Shown piece after piece: positions 40,491-51,350 of a stretch of DNA of 64,000 nucleotides. The first letter of the stretch is position 1; the number at the start of each line of letters is the position of its first letter. The notes under the pieces are model-generated. The model searched no databases, had not been told where the DNA came from, and saw only the letters and a list, made by a program, of their open reading frames with translations. Origin of the DNA: Alphaproteobacteria bacterium UBA998 (GTDB taxonomy: Bacteria; Pseudomonadota; Alphaproteobacteria; Rickettsiales; UBA998); assembly GCA_002291925.1 (NCBI GenBank), contig DBAY01000024.1:10831-74830 (forward strand). The letters run 5' to 3'. The translations under genes and the position numbers were made by a program.

Positions 40491-42512
40491 TTGCAACCTT
40501 CCACCGCATCGCCGAACCCGCTGCAGCGCTGGGTGCATTGGGCCCCGCTCTGGCTGGGCGCGGGCGTGGCGCTCTATTTCCGCTTTCCCTTTGAGCCGCC
40601 GCTGGCCTGGGCGTGGGGACTGCTGGCCTTCCTGCCGCTGCTCTGGTGGGCGCGGCATCAGCTGCGCGGGCTGGCAGTGGTGCTGGCGATGGCAGCCATG
40701 GCGCTGGGGTTTTGCGCCGGTATCTGGCAGACCTCGCGGGTGGCGGCCCCCGTGCTGCTGCAACCCCTGGAGGCAGCGCGCATCGAGGGGCGCGTGCGGG
40801 ACATCACCATTGAAGGCAGGCGCCAGAAAATCACGCTGGACGAGGTGCGCATCGAGGGGCTGCCGCCGGAGCGGACTCCCCGGCGCGTGCGCGTATCAGC
40901 GGCACTGGGCGCGCAAGAGCTCGGCATTGGCGAGCGTATACAGGCACGGGCAGGGCTCTCGGCCCCCGCGCGGCCCGTGATGCCGGGCGGATTTGATTTC
41001 GGGCGCTATTTCTTATTCCGCGAAGTCGGCGCCATCGGGTATGTCATTCCGCCTGTGAGCATTGTCTCATCCCGCGCGGAAACGGCCACCCTCAATGCGT
41101 GGATGACGCGGCAGCGGCTGGCGCTAAAACGCTACCTGCTGGCGGTGCTGCCGGAGCCCGCCAACGCACTGGCCGTGGCCTATGTGACCGGCGATCAGGC
41201 CGCCGTGAGCGAAGCCATCCAGGAGAATATGCGCGTGGCGGGCCTCTCGCACATTCTGGCCATCTCTGGCATGCACATGACCATCGTCTGCGGCATCGTC
41301 TATTTCATCATTCGGCTTGTGTTGGCAGCGATTCCCGCGCTGGCGCTGCGCTACGACATTCGCAAGGGCGCAGCGCTGTTCGCGCTGCTCAGCGGCGGTT
41401 TATACCTGTGGCTCGCGGATTTCCCGGTCTCCGCCGTGCGTGCCTATGTGATGATCGCCGTCTTCTTCTCCGCCATCCTCGCCGGGCGCGAGGCGGATGG
41501 GCTGCGCTCCCTCGTCATTGCCGCGATCGCGCTGCTGCTGGTGCAGCCCTCCAGCCTGCTGGAGCCGGGATTCCAGCTCTCCTTTGCCGCCGTACTGGCG
41601 CTGATTCTCTTTTACCGCTGGTGGAATGGGCGACGGGAAGGCGAAGGATGGGAGGTATTATCCTTGGCGATGCGTGTAGGCTATTATTTTCTGGGATTGC
41701 TGATGACTACACTGGTCGCAGGCTTTGCCACGGCACCAATCGCCGCCTATCATTTTCATCAATTCAGTACCTATGGGCTATTAGCCAATACCTTCTGCAT
41801 CCCATTAGTGTCTTTTCTTGTCACGCCCGCGCTGATGCTGGCATTGCTGCTGGCGCCAATAGGCGCGCAGGAACCGTTTCTGGCCGTCACCGGCTGGGGG
41901 TTTGAGACGATGACCAACATCGCCGCCCACGCTGCTGCCTTGCCAGGTGCGCTTCTCAGCGTGCCGCCCATGCCGGATGGCATGATGGCAGCAATGCTCA
42001 TGGGGGGCATCGTGATGATGGGCGCAAAACTTCGCTACCGGCTGGCGGGGGTGGCGATGGTTGTCGCTTGTCTCATCGTTGCCATGCTCTCATACCAGCC
42101 GCCTGACATGCTGGTTGCAAGTGATGTAAAAGCTATTGCGATGAGAAAAGGTGATGCATGGGAGCTATTAAAAGGCACTTCGCGCAACTTCGCGGTGGAG
42201 GAGTGGCAAAACGCGCTGGGTGTGACGATGACGCCGGGCCTGACGGACCGCTGCGACCGTGCCGGCTGTATTCATGCATTGGATCCCCGCGTGATTGCCT
42301 TGCCACGCTACGAGCGTGCCTTGGTGGAAGATTGCCAGCTGGCTGACCTTGTAATGACCGAGAAAACATATCGTGGCGATTGTTCCGCCCGGCTATTGGA
42401 CGGCGAAGCGCTGCGGCGTTACGGCACCCATGCTATCCGGCTGGAGCGCAGAAAACTAAAGATATGGCACGGATGCAGCGGCATCGCTCGGCGGCCGTGG
42501 AATCGCTGCTAG
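40491..42512 (+). CDS. comEC: ComEC/Rec2 family DNA-uptake channel protein
   Basis: ComEC moves single-stranded DNA across the inner membrane during transformation. The 673-aa product has N-terminal membrane helices, an OB-like DUF4131 region (about 85-180), and the Competence domain with SHILAISGMHMTIVCGIVYF and DFPVSAVRAYVMIAVF. The C-terminal soluble part (from about residue 545) has no HxHxDH metal site, so the nuclease-like domain is reduced, as in many alphaproteobacteria. I chose the TTG at 40491 because AGGAG stands 5 nt upstream. It overlaps the convergent gumN-like gene by 4 nt. Confidence 0.88.
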   Translation: MQPSTASPNPLQRWVHWAPLWLGAGVALYFRFPFEPPLAWAWGLLAFLPLLWWARHQLRGLAVVLAMAAMALGFCAGIWQTSRVAAPVLLQPLEAARIEGRVRDITIEGRRQKITLDEVRIEGLPPERTPRRVRVSAALGAQELGIGERIQARAGLSAPARPVMPGGFDFGRYFLFREVGAIGYVIPPVSIVSSRAETATLNAWMTRQRLALKRYLLAVLPEPANALAVAYVTGDQAAVSEAIQENMRVAGLSHILAISGMHMTIVCGIVYFIIRLVLAAIPALALRYDIRKGAALFALLSGGLYLWLADFPVSAVRAYVMIAVFFSAILAGREADGLRSLVIAAIALLLVQPSSLLEPGFQLSFAAVLALILFYRWWNGRREGEGWEVLSLAMRVGYYFLGLLMTTLVAGFATAPIAAYHFHQFSTYGLLANTFCIPLVSFLVTPALMLALLLAPIGAQEPFLAVTGWGFETMTNIAAHAAALPGALLSVPPMPDGMMAAMLMGGIVMMGAKLRYRLAGVAMVVACLIVAMLSYQPPDMLVASDVKAIAMRKGDAWELLKGTSRNFAVEEWQNALGVTMTPGLTDRCDRAGCIHALDPRVIALPRYERALVEDCQLADLVMTEKTYRGDCSARLLDGEALRRYGTHAIRLERRKLKIWHGCSGIARRPWNRC

Positions 42513-43441
42513 TCCGCTTGCGTGATGAAGTAGCCCTCGTCCTCGAGCCTGGAGAGGATGCCGTCATCGCCGGTCAGGTGCAGCGCGCCGATGGCCACGA
42601 ATAAACCGCCCTCCTGCAGGCGCGGCAGAATGCGCGACACCATCGTGCGGTTGCGGTCGGTGATGAGAAAGGCGCGGAGTTTCTGGGAAAAGACCGGGTC
42701 TTCAATCGCCGCAAACGACGTCTCGCCGATATCCTGTATACTGAGCAGGTCCTTGCGACGGTATGCTTCGAAGAGTTCGCGGTTGGTCTGGCGGATTTCG
42801 TCAACGCGCCCGACTGCATCGGACACCATCAGGCGCTGCTCCTCCAGTGGCAGGGTCTGGAAGAAGCTGAATTGCTCGGACGCCGTCTCCAGCCCTTCGA
42901 TGGCGATGCCCTGCGCGATGGCCAGCCGTTGCAAACGAGCATCCATCACCACGCCATCGGCTGTTTGCGGCGGATATTGCAGTAAGATGGCTGCCGCCCA
43001 AGGCCGGTAGCGGTCAAAGAAGGCGGGCGGCATTTCTGGCTGCAGCCGCTGCATGTGGGTGAGCGCCTGCTCATAAAGATCCAGCCCGAGCGCATGGGAG
43101 AGCCCATCACGCTGCTGCGCGGGGTAGATCATGTAGCGAGCCACTTCCTGTTGCAGCTCCTGCGATTCCACCAGTTCGAACAGCGCGAGGCGCGAGGTTT
43201 TCAGCGCCTCGATGACGGCGGGGTTGGCCTCCAGCAGGCTTGGGTCATCGGAATGAATCGTGCCGAACACAAACCCTGACGCGCCGCCGCATTTCTCCAC
43301 ATAAAAGAGCAGTCCGGGCCGAATGCGCTCGCTGATGGAAACGTAAGCGGGGTTTTCCGCGCAAAGCTCTTCCTGCGTGAAACCCAGCGCGGGCAGTGCT
43401 GGAGCAAGAAACGTCAGGAGAAGAAGAAAGCGCCATTTCAT
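42509..43441 (-). CDS. TraB/GumN family protein
   Basis: The 310-aa precursor has a signal peptide (FLLLLTFLAPALPALG, about residues 4-19) and the two family motifs: FVFGTIHSDDPSLL near residue 58 and LFVAIGALHLTGDDGILSRL near residue 280. Related proteins (TIKI-like metalloprotease fold) carry the GxxH motifs as proposed catalytic sites. The role in bacteria is not settled. It is the last gene of the ppiD-trp operon and overlaps the DUF599 gene by 4 nt. Confidence 0.82.
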   Translation of the reverse strand: MKWRFLLLLTFLAPALPALGFTQEELCAENPAYVSISERIRPGLLFYVEKCGGASGFVFGTIHSDDPSLLEANPAVIEALKTSRLALFELVESQELQQEVARYMIYPAQQRDGLSHALGLDLYEQALTHMQRLQPEMPPAFFDRYRPWAAAILLQYPPQTADGVVMDARLQRLAIAQGIAIEGLETASEQFSFFQTLPLEEQRLMVSDAVGRVDEIRQTNRELFEAYRRKDLLSIQDIGETSFAAIEDPVFSQKLRAFLITDRNRTMVSRILPRLQEGGLFVAIGALHLTGDDGILSRLEDEGYFITQAD

Positions 43442-44193
43442 GCGGCTGTGGTCTTTCGCAGCAAGACGGGGTCATCCCGCTTCAGGGTGAAGTAGGTGCC
43501 GGAGAGAAACTCGCGGCGGTACAGCACCCAGATAACCACGGTTGTGGTGATGATGAACGCCAGCGGGTGAAAGAACCAGCTGATGATGGCGAAGCCGTAA
43601 TAATAGGCACGTAGGCCAAGGTTAAAGTGCCGGGCGGCCGTAGTCATCATTTCCGCCCCGCGTTGCGCGTAGGCTTCGTGCTGTTCCAGATGCTCATGCG
43701 TCCCAGGTGCGGCCCCTACATAAATAGTGAGGTAATTGAACAGCCGCAGCGACCACGTGTATTTGAAAAACGCGTGGACGAAGACAATGATGAGCAGCGC
43801 CACTTTCAGTTCCCACACGAAGGGAGAGGGCGGTACGGCGTAAGGAATGGCGCGGATGACGCCCTGCGCTTGCTCGCTGTAACCCAGAAGACCAATCGAG
43901 CCGAGCACGAGGAAGATGCTGGTGCTGCCGAAGAAGGACACGCTGCGAATCAGGTTGCCCACTCCGGTCATGTCCGGAATGCGGCTCTCCCGCTTGAGCA
44001 TCTGGCGCATCCACTGCACGCGGTACTGATGCATGATGGAGAGCAGGTTCTCGCTGGTGTGGCTGACGTGATGCCGGTGGCTGATTTCGCTGTAGAAGAA
44101 CCAGGCCATGCCAAACCACGCGAACGCCGCTAGGTCGAGCACGTTGATCGTGACATCGGGGCCGAGTGGCAGCGAAAAATCAAACGGCGGCAC
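43438..44193 (-). CDS. DUF599 family membrane protein
   Basis: This 251-aa inner-membrane protein has four or five helices (e.g. LAAFAWFGMAWFFYSEIS, TSIFLVLGSIGLLGYSE, VALLIIVFVHAFFKY, LAFIITTTVVIWVLYRREF). Conserved DUF599 features are HHVSHTSENLL, FFKYTWSLRLFNY and the region around RHFNLGLRAYYYG. Function is unknown. It overlaps trpC by 14 nt and the gumN-like gene by 4 nt, so it is cotranscribed with the tryptophan genes without any clear metabolic link. Confidence 0.82.
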   Translation of the reverse strand: MPPFDFSLPLGPDVTINVLDLAAFAWFGMAWFFYSEISHRHHVSHTSENLLSIMHQYRVQWMRQMLKRESRIPDMTGVGNLIRSVSFFGSTSIFLVLGSIGLLGYSEQAQGVIRAIPYAVPPSPFVWELKVALLIIVFVHAFFKYTWSLRLFNYLTIYVGAAPGTHEHLEQHEAYAQRGAEMMTTAARHFNLGLRAYYYGFAIISWFFHPLAFIITTTVVIWVLYRREFLSGTYFTLKRDDPVLLRKTTAA

Positions 44194-44972
44194 GCAGGAG
44201 CTCGCGGGTGGCGTGTTCGACGTCGGCTTGGCGCATAAGCGACTCGCCGATCAGGAAACAATCTATGCCCGCCGCCCGGATTCGGGCAATATCTTTGTCG
44301 GTTTGGATGCCGCTTTCACACACAATCGTGTAGCCCTGTGCGATCCCGGGGGCCAGCGCCTCGGTGGTGGCGATGTCCACGGCCAAGGTTTTCAGGCTGC
44401 GGTTATTGATGCCAAGCAGCCGGGAGCGCAGGTGGGCCAGGGCGAAATCCCGCTCCGCTGCGTTATGCACTTCCAGCAGCACATCCATGCCAAGCTCCAG
44501 CGCGGCGGCCTCGATTTCCATGGCCTGCGCCACGGAAAGCGCGGCCACGATGAGCAGCACGCAATCGGCGCCCATGGCGCGGGTTTCTAACACCTGCCAC
44601 GGGTCGATAATAAAGTCCTTGCGGATCATGGGCAGGTGGGTGGCGGAGCGGGCGGCGGCGAAATGTGCATCCTCGCCCTGAAAATAAGGGGCGTCGGTGA
44701 GTACGGAAACACAGGCCGCCCCGGCTTTTTCATAGGCTAGCGCGAGGGTGGCGGGGTCGAAATCCGCGCGAATAAGCCCCTTGCTGGGTGAGGCCTTCTT
44801 CACTTCCGCAATTAGGCCGATGCCGCCCACCTGCTTTTTTGCCTCAAGGGCGGCGCGGAAACCGCGCGCGGGAGATTGGGCGCGGGCGGCTTGCAGAAGG
44901 GATTGCTCACTGGTTTCCTGCTTACGCTGCGCCACATGCTCTGCCTTGCGGGCGCAGATTTCAGCTAGCACA

Positions 44973-44986
<14 letters not shown>
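44180..44986 (-). CDS. trpC: Indole-3-glycerol phosphate synthase TrpC
   Basis: TrpC closes the indole ring in tryptophan synthesis. The 268-aa TIM barrel has IAEVKKASPSKGLIRADFDP (substrate-binding Lys), LPMIRKDFIIDPWQV, LLGINNRSLKTLAVD and VCESGIQTDKDIARIRA. I place the start at the GTG at 44986 because GGAGG lies 6 nt upstream. This overlaps trpD by 14 nt. A GTG at 44971 is possible but has a poorer signal, and the open frame above 44986 lies inside trpD. TrpF is not fused. Confidence 0.92.
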
Positions 44987-45998
<1,012 letters not shown>

Positions 45999-45999
45999 G

Positions 46000-46571
<572 letters not shown>

Positions 46572-46575
<4 letters not shown>

Positions 46576-48104
46576 GAAATCCCTCCCGTGAAGAGATGGG
46601 CCCGCTCGGCGGCGCGCATCAAGGCCCGCGCTTTGTTGAGCGTTTCCTGATACTCAGCGGACGGGTCGGAGTCGGCCACTACGCCACCGCCGGCCTGCAG
46701 GTAGAGTGTGCCGTCCTTCACCAGCCCCGTTCGCAGCGTGATGCAGGTGTCCATCGCGCCGCTGGCGGAGAAATACCCCACGCTGCCCGCGTAGAAACTG
46801 CGCCGCACTGGCTCCAGCTCATCGATGATTTCCATCGCGCGGATTTTCGGCGCGCCGCTCACCGTACCCGCCGGGAAGCCGCTCATCATGCACTCGAAGG
46901 CGCTGCGTTTCGGATCGTGTGTGCCTTCCACGTTGGAGACGATATGCATGACGTGGCTGTAGCGCTCAATCACCATCTGCTCGGTGACGCGCACCGTGCC
47001 GGGCAGGCAGCAGCGCCCCACATCATTGCGGCCCAGATCGAGCAGCATGAGGTGCTCGGCCAGTTCCTTCGGATCGGCGAGTAACTCCTCGGCCAGCGCC
47101 ACATCCTCCTCGCGCGTGCGGCCCCGTTTGCGCGTGCCGGCGATGGGGCGGATGGTGACGGTGTCATCGCGCAGCCGCACGAGAATCTCCGGGCTGGAGC
47201 CCACCAGCGCGAAGGGGCCCATATGCAGGTAGAACAAGAACGGCGAGGGATTCATGTGCCGCAAGGAACGGTAGAGCGCGAACGGATGCAGCGGGAAGGG
47301 TGCTGCAAAACGCTGCGATGGCACAACTTGGAAGATATCACCCGCGCGGATATAATCTTTCGCCGTCTCCACCATGCGGTGATAATCGGGCTCGCTCATG
47401 TTGGCCTTGAAGCCGAGCGGCTCCGGCTCGCCGCTGCGGCTGGCCGCACCGTGAGGCAGCGGCTGGTCCAACGCACGCACCACCTCGGCCAGGCGCTGGC
47501 GGGCGGCGTCGTAGGCGGCGCTGGTGAGCCCGTCGTTCTCATGCGCCCAGGCGGGTGTGATGAGAAAAATGACGCCGTCTACTGCATCGAAAACGAGCAT
47601 GACAGTGGGACGCATCAGGCAGGCATCGGGCAGGCCGATGGGGTCAGCCTTTGCGCTCGGCAGATGCTCCACTAGCCGGATCATGTCATAGCCGTGATAG
47701 CCGATGAGGCCCGCGGCCATGGGCGGCAGCTCCGCCGGAATCTCCATGCGGATGGCGCTCAGCAGCTGATGCAGGGACTCAAGCGTGGGCTGCGTTTGCG
47801 GGTGGAATGGGGTCAGCGTACCCTGATGCAGGCGGGCGATCTCCGCCTTCGTTCCGAAGCAGCGCCAGACAAGGTCCGGCTTCAGCCCGATGATGGAATA
47901 GCGCCCGCGTACCTCGCCACCTTCCACCGATTCGAGCAGGAAGATGGGCTCCTCCGGCCGCATCAGCTTCAGCATGGCGGAGATGGGCGTCTCGGTATCG
48001 GCGACGAGTTTCGTCCAGACCAGCTGGTGATGGCCCGCGCCCAACCCGGCGCAGAAGGCCTCGCGCGCGGGGAAACATTCAGGCAGGTCAGCCGGAGCGG
48101 TCAT
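46572..48104 (-). CDS. trpE: Anthranilate synthase component I TrpE
   Basis: TrpE converts chorismate to anthranilate. The 510-aa product has an N-terminal domain with the Trp-feedback-type LLES element (IFLLESVEGGEVRGRYSIIG) and the chorismate-binding core: GDIFQVVPSQRF, SPEILVRL, IRPIAGTRKRGRTREED, DLGRNDVGRC and FPAGTVSGAPKIRAMEII. The feedback motif suggests tryptophan inhibition. It overlaps ppiD and trpG by 4 nt each. No attenuator is visible, because the upstream gene abuts directly. Confidence 0.95.
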
Positions 48105-50023
48105 TCGCGGGGTTCGTTGAGCCGGGCCAGCACGGCTTCATTGATGCGCACCGGGTAGCGTGCGCGAAGCTGGTTGATGTACTGCTCCAGAATCTCGTTG
48201 CGGTAATCGGTACGCAGTTTGCGGCGCACAGCGCGCAAAGCTTGATCTGACTGAGTGCTGCTTTTCGGGTCAGCGGCGGGTGTGATGTCACGCAACAGTG
48301 CAATGACGAAGCCGTCGCCCACCTTCTGCGCGCTCGAAACGCCGCCCGGCTGTTCGAGGGCAAAAATCTCCTGCACCATCGCAGGCGGCAGGGTAACGCC
48401 CTCCATCCCCATGACGGCACCGTTGCGGCGCATCTGGACGTCTGTTGTGCGATCAAACGTGAATTGCTTCAGCAGCTTCTGGGTCTCCTCCAGCGAGGGG
48501 CTCTTGGCCAGCTGGGCGACCATGTCGGTCGCATATTCCTCGCGCGCCTTGGCCAGACGCTCCTGCTTCCACGCGCCCACGACCTGCCCACGTACTTCGT
48601 CCAGTGTGCGCTGGCGGGGCGGGGTGATGGCATTGACTTTCACCACGTAAATGCCGCCATCGGCGCGGCGCTGCAATTCGGAGCGCTCGCCTTCGGAAAG
48701 CTGGAACGCCGTTTTCAGTAACTCGGCATTCAGCGCCTGCGGCAGCACATCGCGGTTGTCCGTGCCGTGCCCGGTGGCATCGACTGGCTCCAGCTCACGC
48801 AGCGGCAGCTCGGCTTCCTTGGCGGCCTCGGCGAGGGAATCGGTGCCCGCCAGCATCTCTTCCAGCTGATCGGTGACATCCTGTACATGCTGCTCCAGCT
48901 TCTGCTGGCGAAGCTCTTCAGTGAGGCTTTCCTGCACATCCTCGAACGGCGTCACGCGGCTTTCCACCACCTCATCCACGTAATAGATGTGCCATCCGAA
49001 GCGGCTCTCCAGCGGCTCGCTGAATTCGCCCTTGTCGAGCTGGAACACTTTCTCCGCTTCCGGCGGCAGCTGTTCCTTGGTCACGAGGCCGAGATCGAGC
49101 GCTTCCTTGTTGATGGGCGCGACCATCGAGATCGCCTCTTTCAGGCTCTTGCCGTTACGCAGGATGCTGTAGGCGTTCTCCGCATCGGCCTTGGTGGAGA
49201 AGAGCAGGTTCTTCACACGGCGCTTCTCGGGAATCATCAGCGATTCGCTGCGCTCGTTATACAGGTTGAACACTTCCTGCCGGGTTATTTTTACCTGTTT
49301 AGCCCAGTCGTCCGGAGTGACCTCGATGACGGAAAGGGTGCGGTATTCCGGCGCGGTAAAGCGTGTCTGGTGGTCCTTGAAGTAGGCCGCAATTTCTTCC
49401 TCGCCCGGCTCCTGCCTGTCGAGGTTGAGACCCGGCTTCACCGCGTCAACGGCGAGCAGGTCGACACTGCGTACCTCGCCCTCGATCTTATAGACGAGGT
49501 TGGCGTAGCCAGCGGGCACCAGCTTCTCGCCATTCATGATGTCCATCAGCACTTCCTGCTTCAGACTGCTGCGGAGCTGATCGAGATACTGCGCCTCATG
49601 AATGTTCTGCTGGCGCAGCGTCTGCTGGAAGATGGTCTGGTCGAATTCGCCGCTGGCGTTGCGGAATTCCTCGTTGCGGCTGATTTCGCGCGCCAAGGCA
49701 TCATCCGAGATGCGAAGCCCCATCCGGTCGGCCTCCAGCGAAATCAGCTGGCGGGAGATCATTCCCTCGAGCACCATCCGTTGCAGCATCTGCAGATCCA
49801 CGCCGGAGGTCGGCATATTCTCGCCGAACGTGCGGCGCAGCACGGAGAATTCGCGCTCGAACTCGGCGAGGCTGATATCTTCGCTGCCCACCGTGGCCAC
49901 CGTGCGCGGGGAATTCTGGTGGAACACATCCGCCACACCCCAGAAGGCGAAACAAATCACGAGGATGCCGAGCAGCAGCTTGGCAAAGAATCCGGCAGCG
50001 CCCGAGCGCAATTCCTTAAGCAT
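48101..50023 (-). CDS. ppiD: Membrane-anchored peptidylprolyl isomerase (PpiD/SurA_N family)
   Basis: This periplasmic folding factor is anchored in the inner membrane. The 640-aa product has one N-terminal membrane helix (FFAKLLLGILVICFAFWGVA, about residues 12-31), a SurA-type N-terminal domain (about 60-180, with MLQRMVLEGMISRQLISLEA), and a parvulin domain (about 270-360, with ESRFGWHIYYVDEV). A C-terminal chaperone part follows. I chose the ATG at 50023 (MLKELRSGAAGFF), the family N-terminus, over an upstream ATG at 50074. It heads the coupled trp operon and is divergent from tpiA. Confidence 0.88.
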   Translation of the reverse strand: MLKELRSGAAGFFAKLLLGILVICFAFWGVADVFHQNSPRTVATVGSEDISLAEFEREFSVLRRTFGENMPTSGVDLQMLQRMVLEGMISRQLISLEADRMGLRISDDALAREISRNEEFRNASGEFDQTIFQQTLRQQNIHEAQYLDQLRSSLKQEVLMDIMNGEKLVPAGYANLVYKIEGEVRSVDLLAVDAVKPGLNLDRQEPGEEEIAAYFKDHQTRFTAPEYRTLSVIEVTPDDWAKQVKITRQEVFNLYNERSESLMIPEKRRVKNLLFSTKADAENAYSILRNGKSLKEAISMVAPINKEALDLGLVTKEQLPPEAEKVFQLDKGEFSEPLESRFGWHIYYVDEVVESRVTPFEDVQESLTEELRQQKLEQHVQDVTDQLEEMLAGTDSLAEAAKEAELPLRELEPVDATGHGTDNRDVLPQALNAELLKTAFQLSEGERSELQRRADGGIYVVKVNAITPPRQRTLDEVRGQVVGAWKQERLAKAREEYATDMVAQLAKSPSLEETQKLLKQFTFDRTTDVQMRRNGAVMGMEGVTLPPAMVQEIFALEQPGGVSSAQKVGDGFVIALLRDITPAADPKSSTQSDQALRAVRRKLRTDYRNEILEQYINQLRARYPVRINEAVLARLNEPRE

Positions 50024-50145
50024 AGTCCGTCCCGTAGGTTGGGGAATTCCTACACCAGCCCTCCGGCGATGCAAAGTCTTATTTATGGATTGTTCCTCTG
50101 CGCTATGCTAGGGGAAAACTCGCAGCGTGGCAGAGAAAACTCATC

Positions 50146-50892
50146 ATGGCAAATCAGCGTCTTATCGTCGGAAACTGGAAGATGAACGGCAGCCGCGCCC
50201 TGGCGTCCGAGCTGGTGCCGCAGGTGGTCAAGTCGCTGCCCTCTGCCCCCGGCCATGTGCAGGCCGTGCTGTGCCCCCCGGCGACGCTTTTGAGCGAAGT
50301 CGGCGCCATGCTGCGCGACACGCCGGTGGCACTTGGCGGGCAGGATTGCCACGCGCAAGTCCACGGTGCTTTTACCGGTGATATCAGTGCGGAGATGTTG
50401 AAAGAGGTGGGGTGCCGATATGTCATCCTCGGTCATTCCGAGCGCCGGGAATATCATGCGGAGACTAATGCGCAGGTGGTCGCCAAGGCGGCTGCCGTCT
50501 TGGCTGAAGGGCTTACGCCCGTCATTTGCGTTGGGGAAACACTAGCCTTACGTGAGATGGGAGAGGCAGAGCCGTTCGTCGCCAATCAGACGCTGGCCAG
50601 CCTGCCGGAGCAGGTAGGTGAGGGCGTGGTCATCGCCTACGAGCCGATCTGGGCCATTGGTACGGGCCATACGCCCACCGCTGAAAACATCACGTCCATG
50701 CATCATGCCATCGCCAAAGCGCTCAGAACGGAGCGGGGGCTGGAAGCTCCGCACGTACGTATTCTTTATGGCGGCTCGGTGAAGGCATCCAACGCAAAGG
50801 AAATTTTGGATTTACCCGGCGTGGACGGTGTGCTAGTGGGTGGCGGCAGTTTGATTGCCGCGGAATTTTCCGCTATCGTCGGCGCGGCCTGA
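50146..50892 (+). CDS. tpiA: Triosephosphate isomerase
   Basis: TpiA interconverts dihydroxyacetone phosphate and glyceraldehyde 3-phosphate. The 248-aa TIM barrel has GNWKMNGS with the catalytic Lys (about residue 12), the catalytic His in VILGHSERREYH, the catalytic Glu and loop 6 in AYEPIWAIGTGHTPT, and the phosphate site YGGSVKASNA and VGGGSL. Start and length are canonical. It is divergent from ppiD with a 122-nt gap and 14 nt ahead of secG. Confidence 0.97.
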   Translation: MANQRLIVGNWKMNGSRALASELVPQVVKSLPSAPGHVQAVLCPPATLLSEVGAMLRDTPVALGGQDCHAQVHGAFTGDISAEMLKEVGCRYVILGHSERREYHAETNAQVVAKAAAVLAEGLTPVICVGETLALREMGEAEPFVANQTLASLPEQVGEGVVIAYEPIWAIGTGHTPTAENITSMHHAIAKALRTERGLEAPHVRILYGGSVKASNAKEILDLPGVDGVLVGGGSLIAAEFSAIVGAA

Positions 50893-50906
50893 AATTAGGG
50901 GAGAAC

Positions 50907-51329
50907 ATGGAAACGATTCTTCTGGTCATCCAGATGGTCATTGCGCTGGCACTGATCGGCATCGTGCTGATCCAGCGCAGCGACAGTGACGGCATGGGCC
51001 TCGGCGGGGCAGGCGGCGGCATGGGGCTGCTTTCCGGCCGCGCCAAGGCGAACGCGCTGACGCGCACCACCGCCATTCTGGCAGCGGCTTTCATGCTGAA
51101 CAGCCTGCTGTTTTCCATCGTGACGACCTCGAGCCGCGAATCCATTTTGGAGAAAATCGAGGCCCAGAAGGAAGCCACCACGCCAGACGTGCCGCGTGCC
51201 GATGAAACAGCGCCAGCCGCGTCCGACGCGGCCTCGGCCGCGCCTGCTCCGGCGGAAGCAACGGCTCCCGCCGAAGCCCCGGCTCCGGCCAATGACAACC
51301 AGCCTTTGAGCGTTCCGCGGGCTGAATAA
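50907..51329 (+). CDS. secG: Preprotein translocase subunit SecG
   Basis: SecG stimulates SecYEG protein export. The 140-aa product has two membrane helices (about residues 2-22 and 52-75). The loop between them has the family segment VLIQRSDSDGMGLGGAGGGM, followed by LSGRAKANALTRTTAILAA. The C-terminal 50 residues are Ala/Pro/Glu-rich, as in many alphaproteobacteria. The order tpiA-secG-pyrG is common in this class. Confidence 0.93.
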   Translation: METILLVIQMVIALALIGIVLIQRSDSDGMGLGGAGGGMGLLSGRAKANALTRTTAILAAAFMLNSLLFSIVTTSSRESILEKIEAQKEATTPDVPRADETAPAASDAASAAPAPAEATAPAEAPAPANDNQPLSVPRAE

Positions 51330-51350
51330 AAAAAGAGGTACCATAAGACT

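Noticed and set aside
48767..50185. 472-codon plus-strand open frame opposite ppiD running into tpiA
   Set aside because: Antisense shadow that overlaps two well-supported genes.
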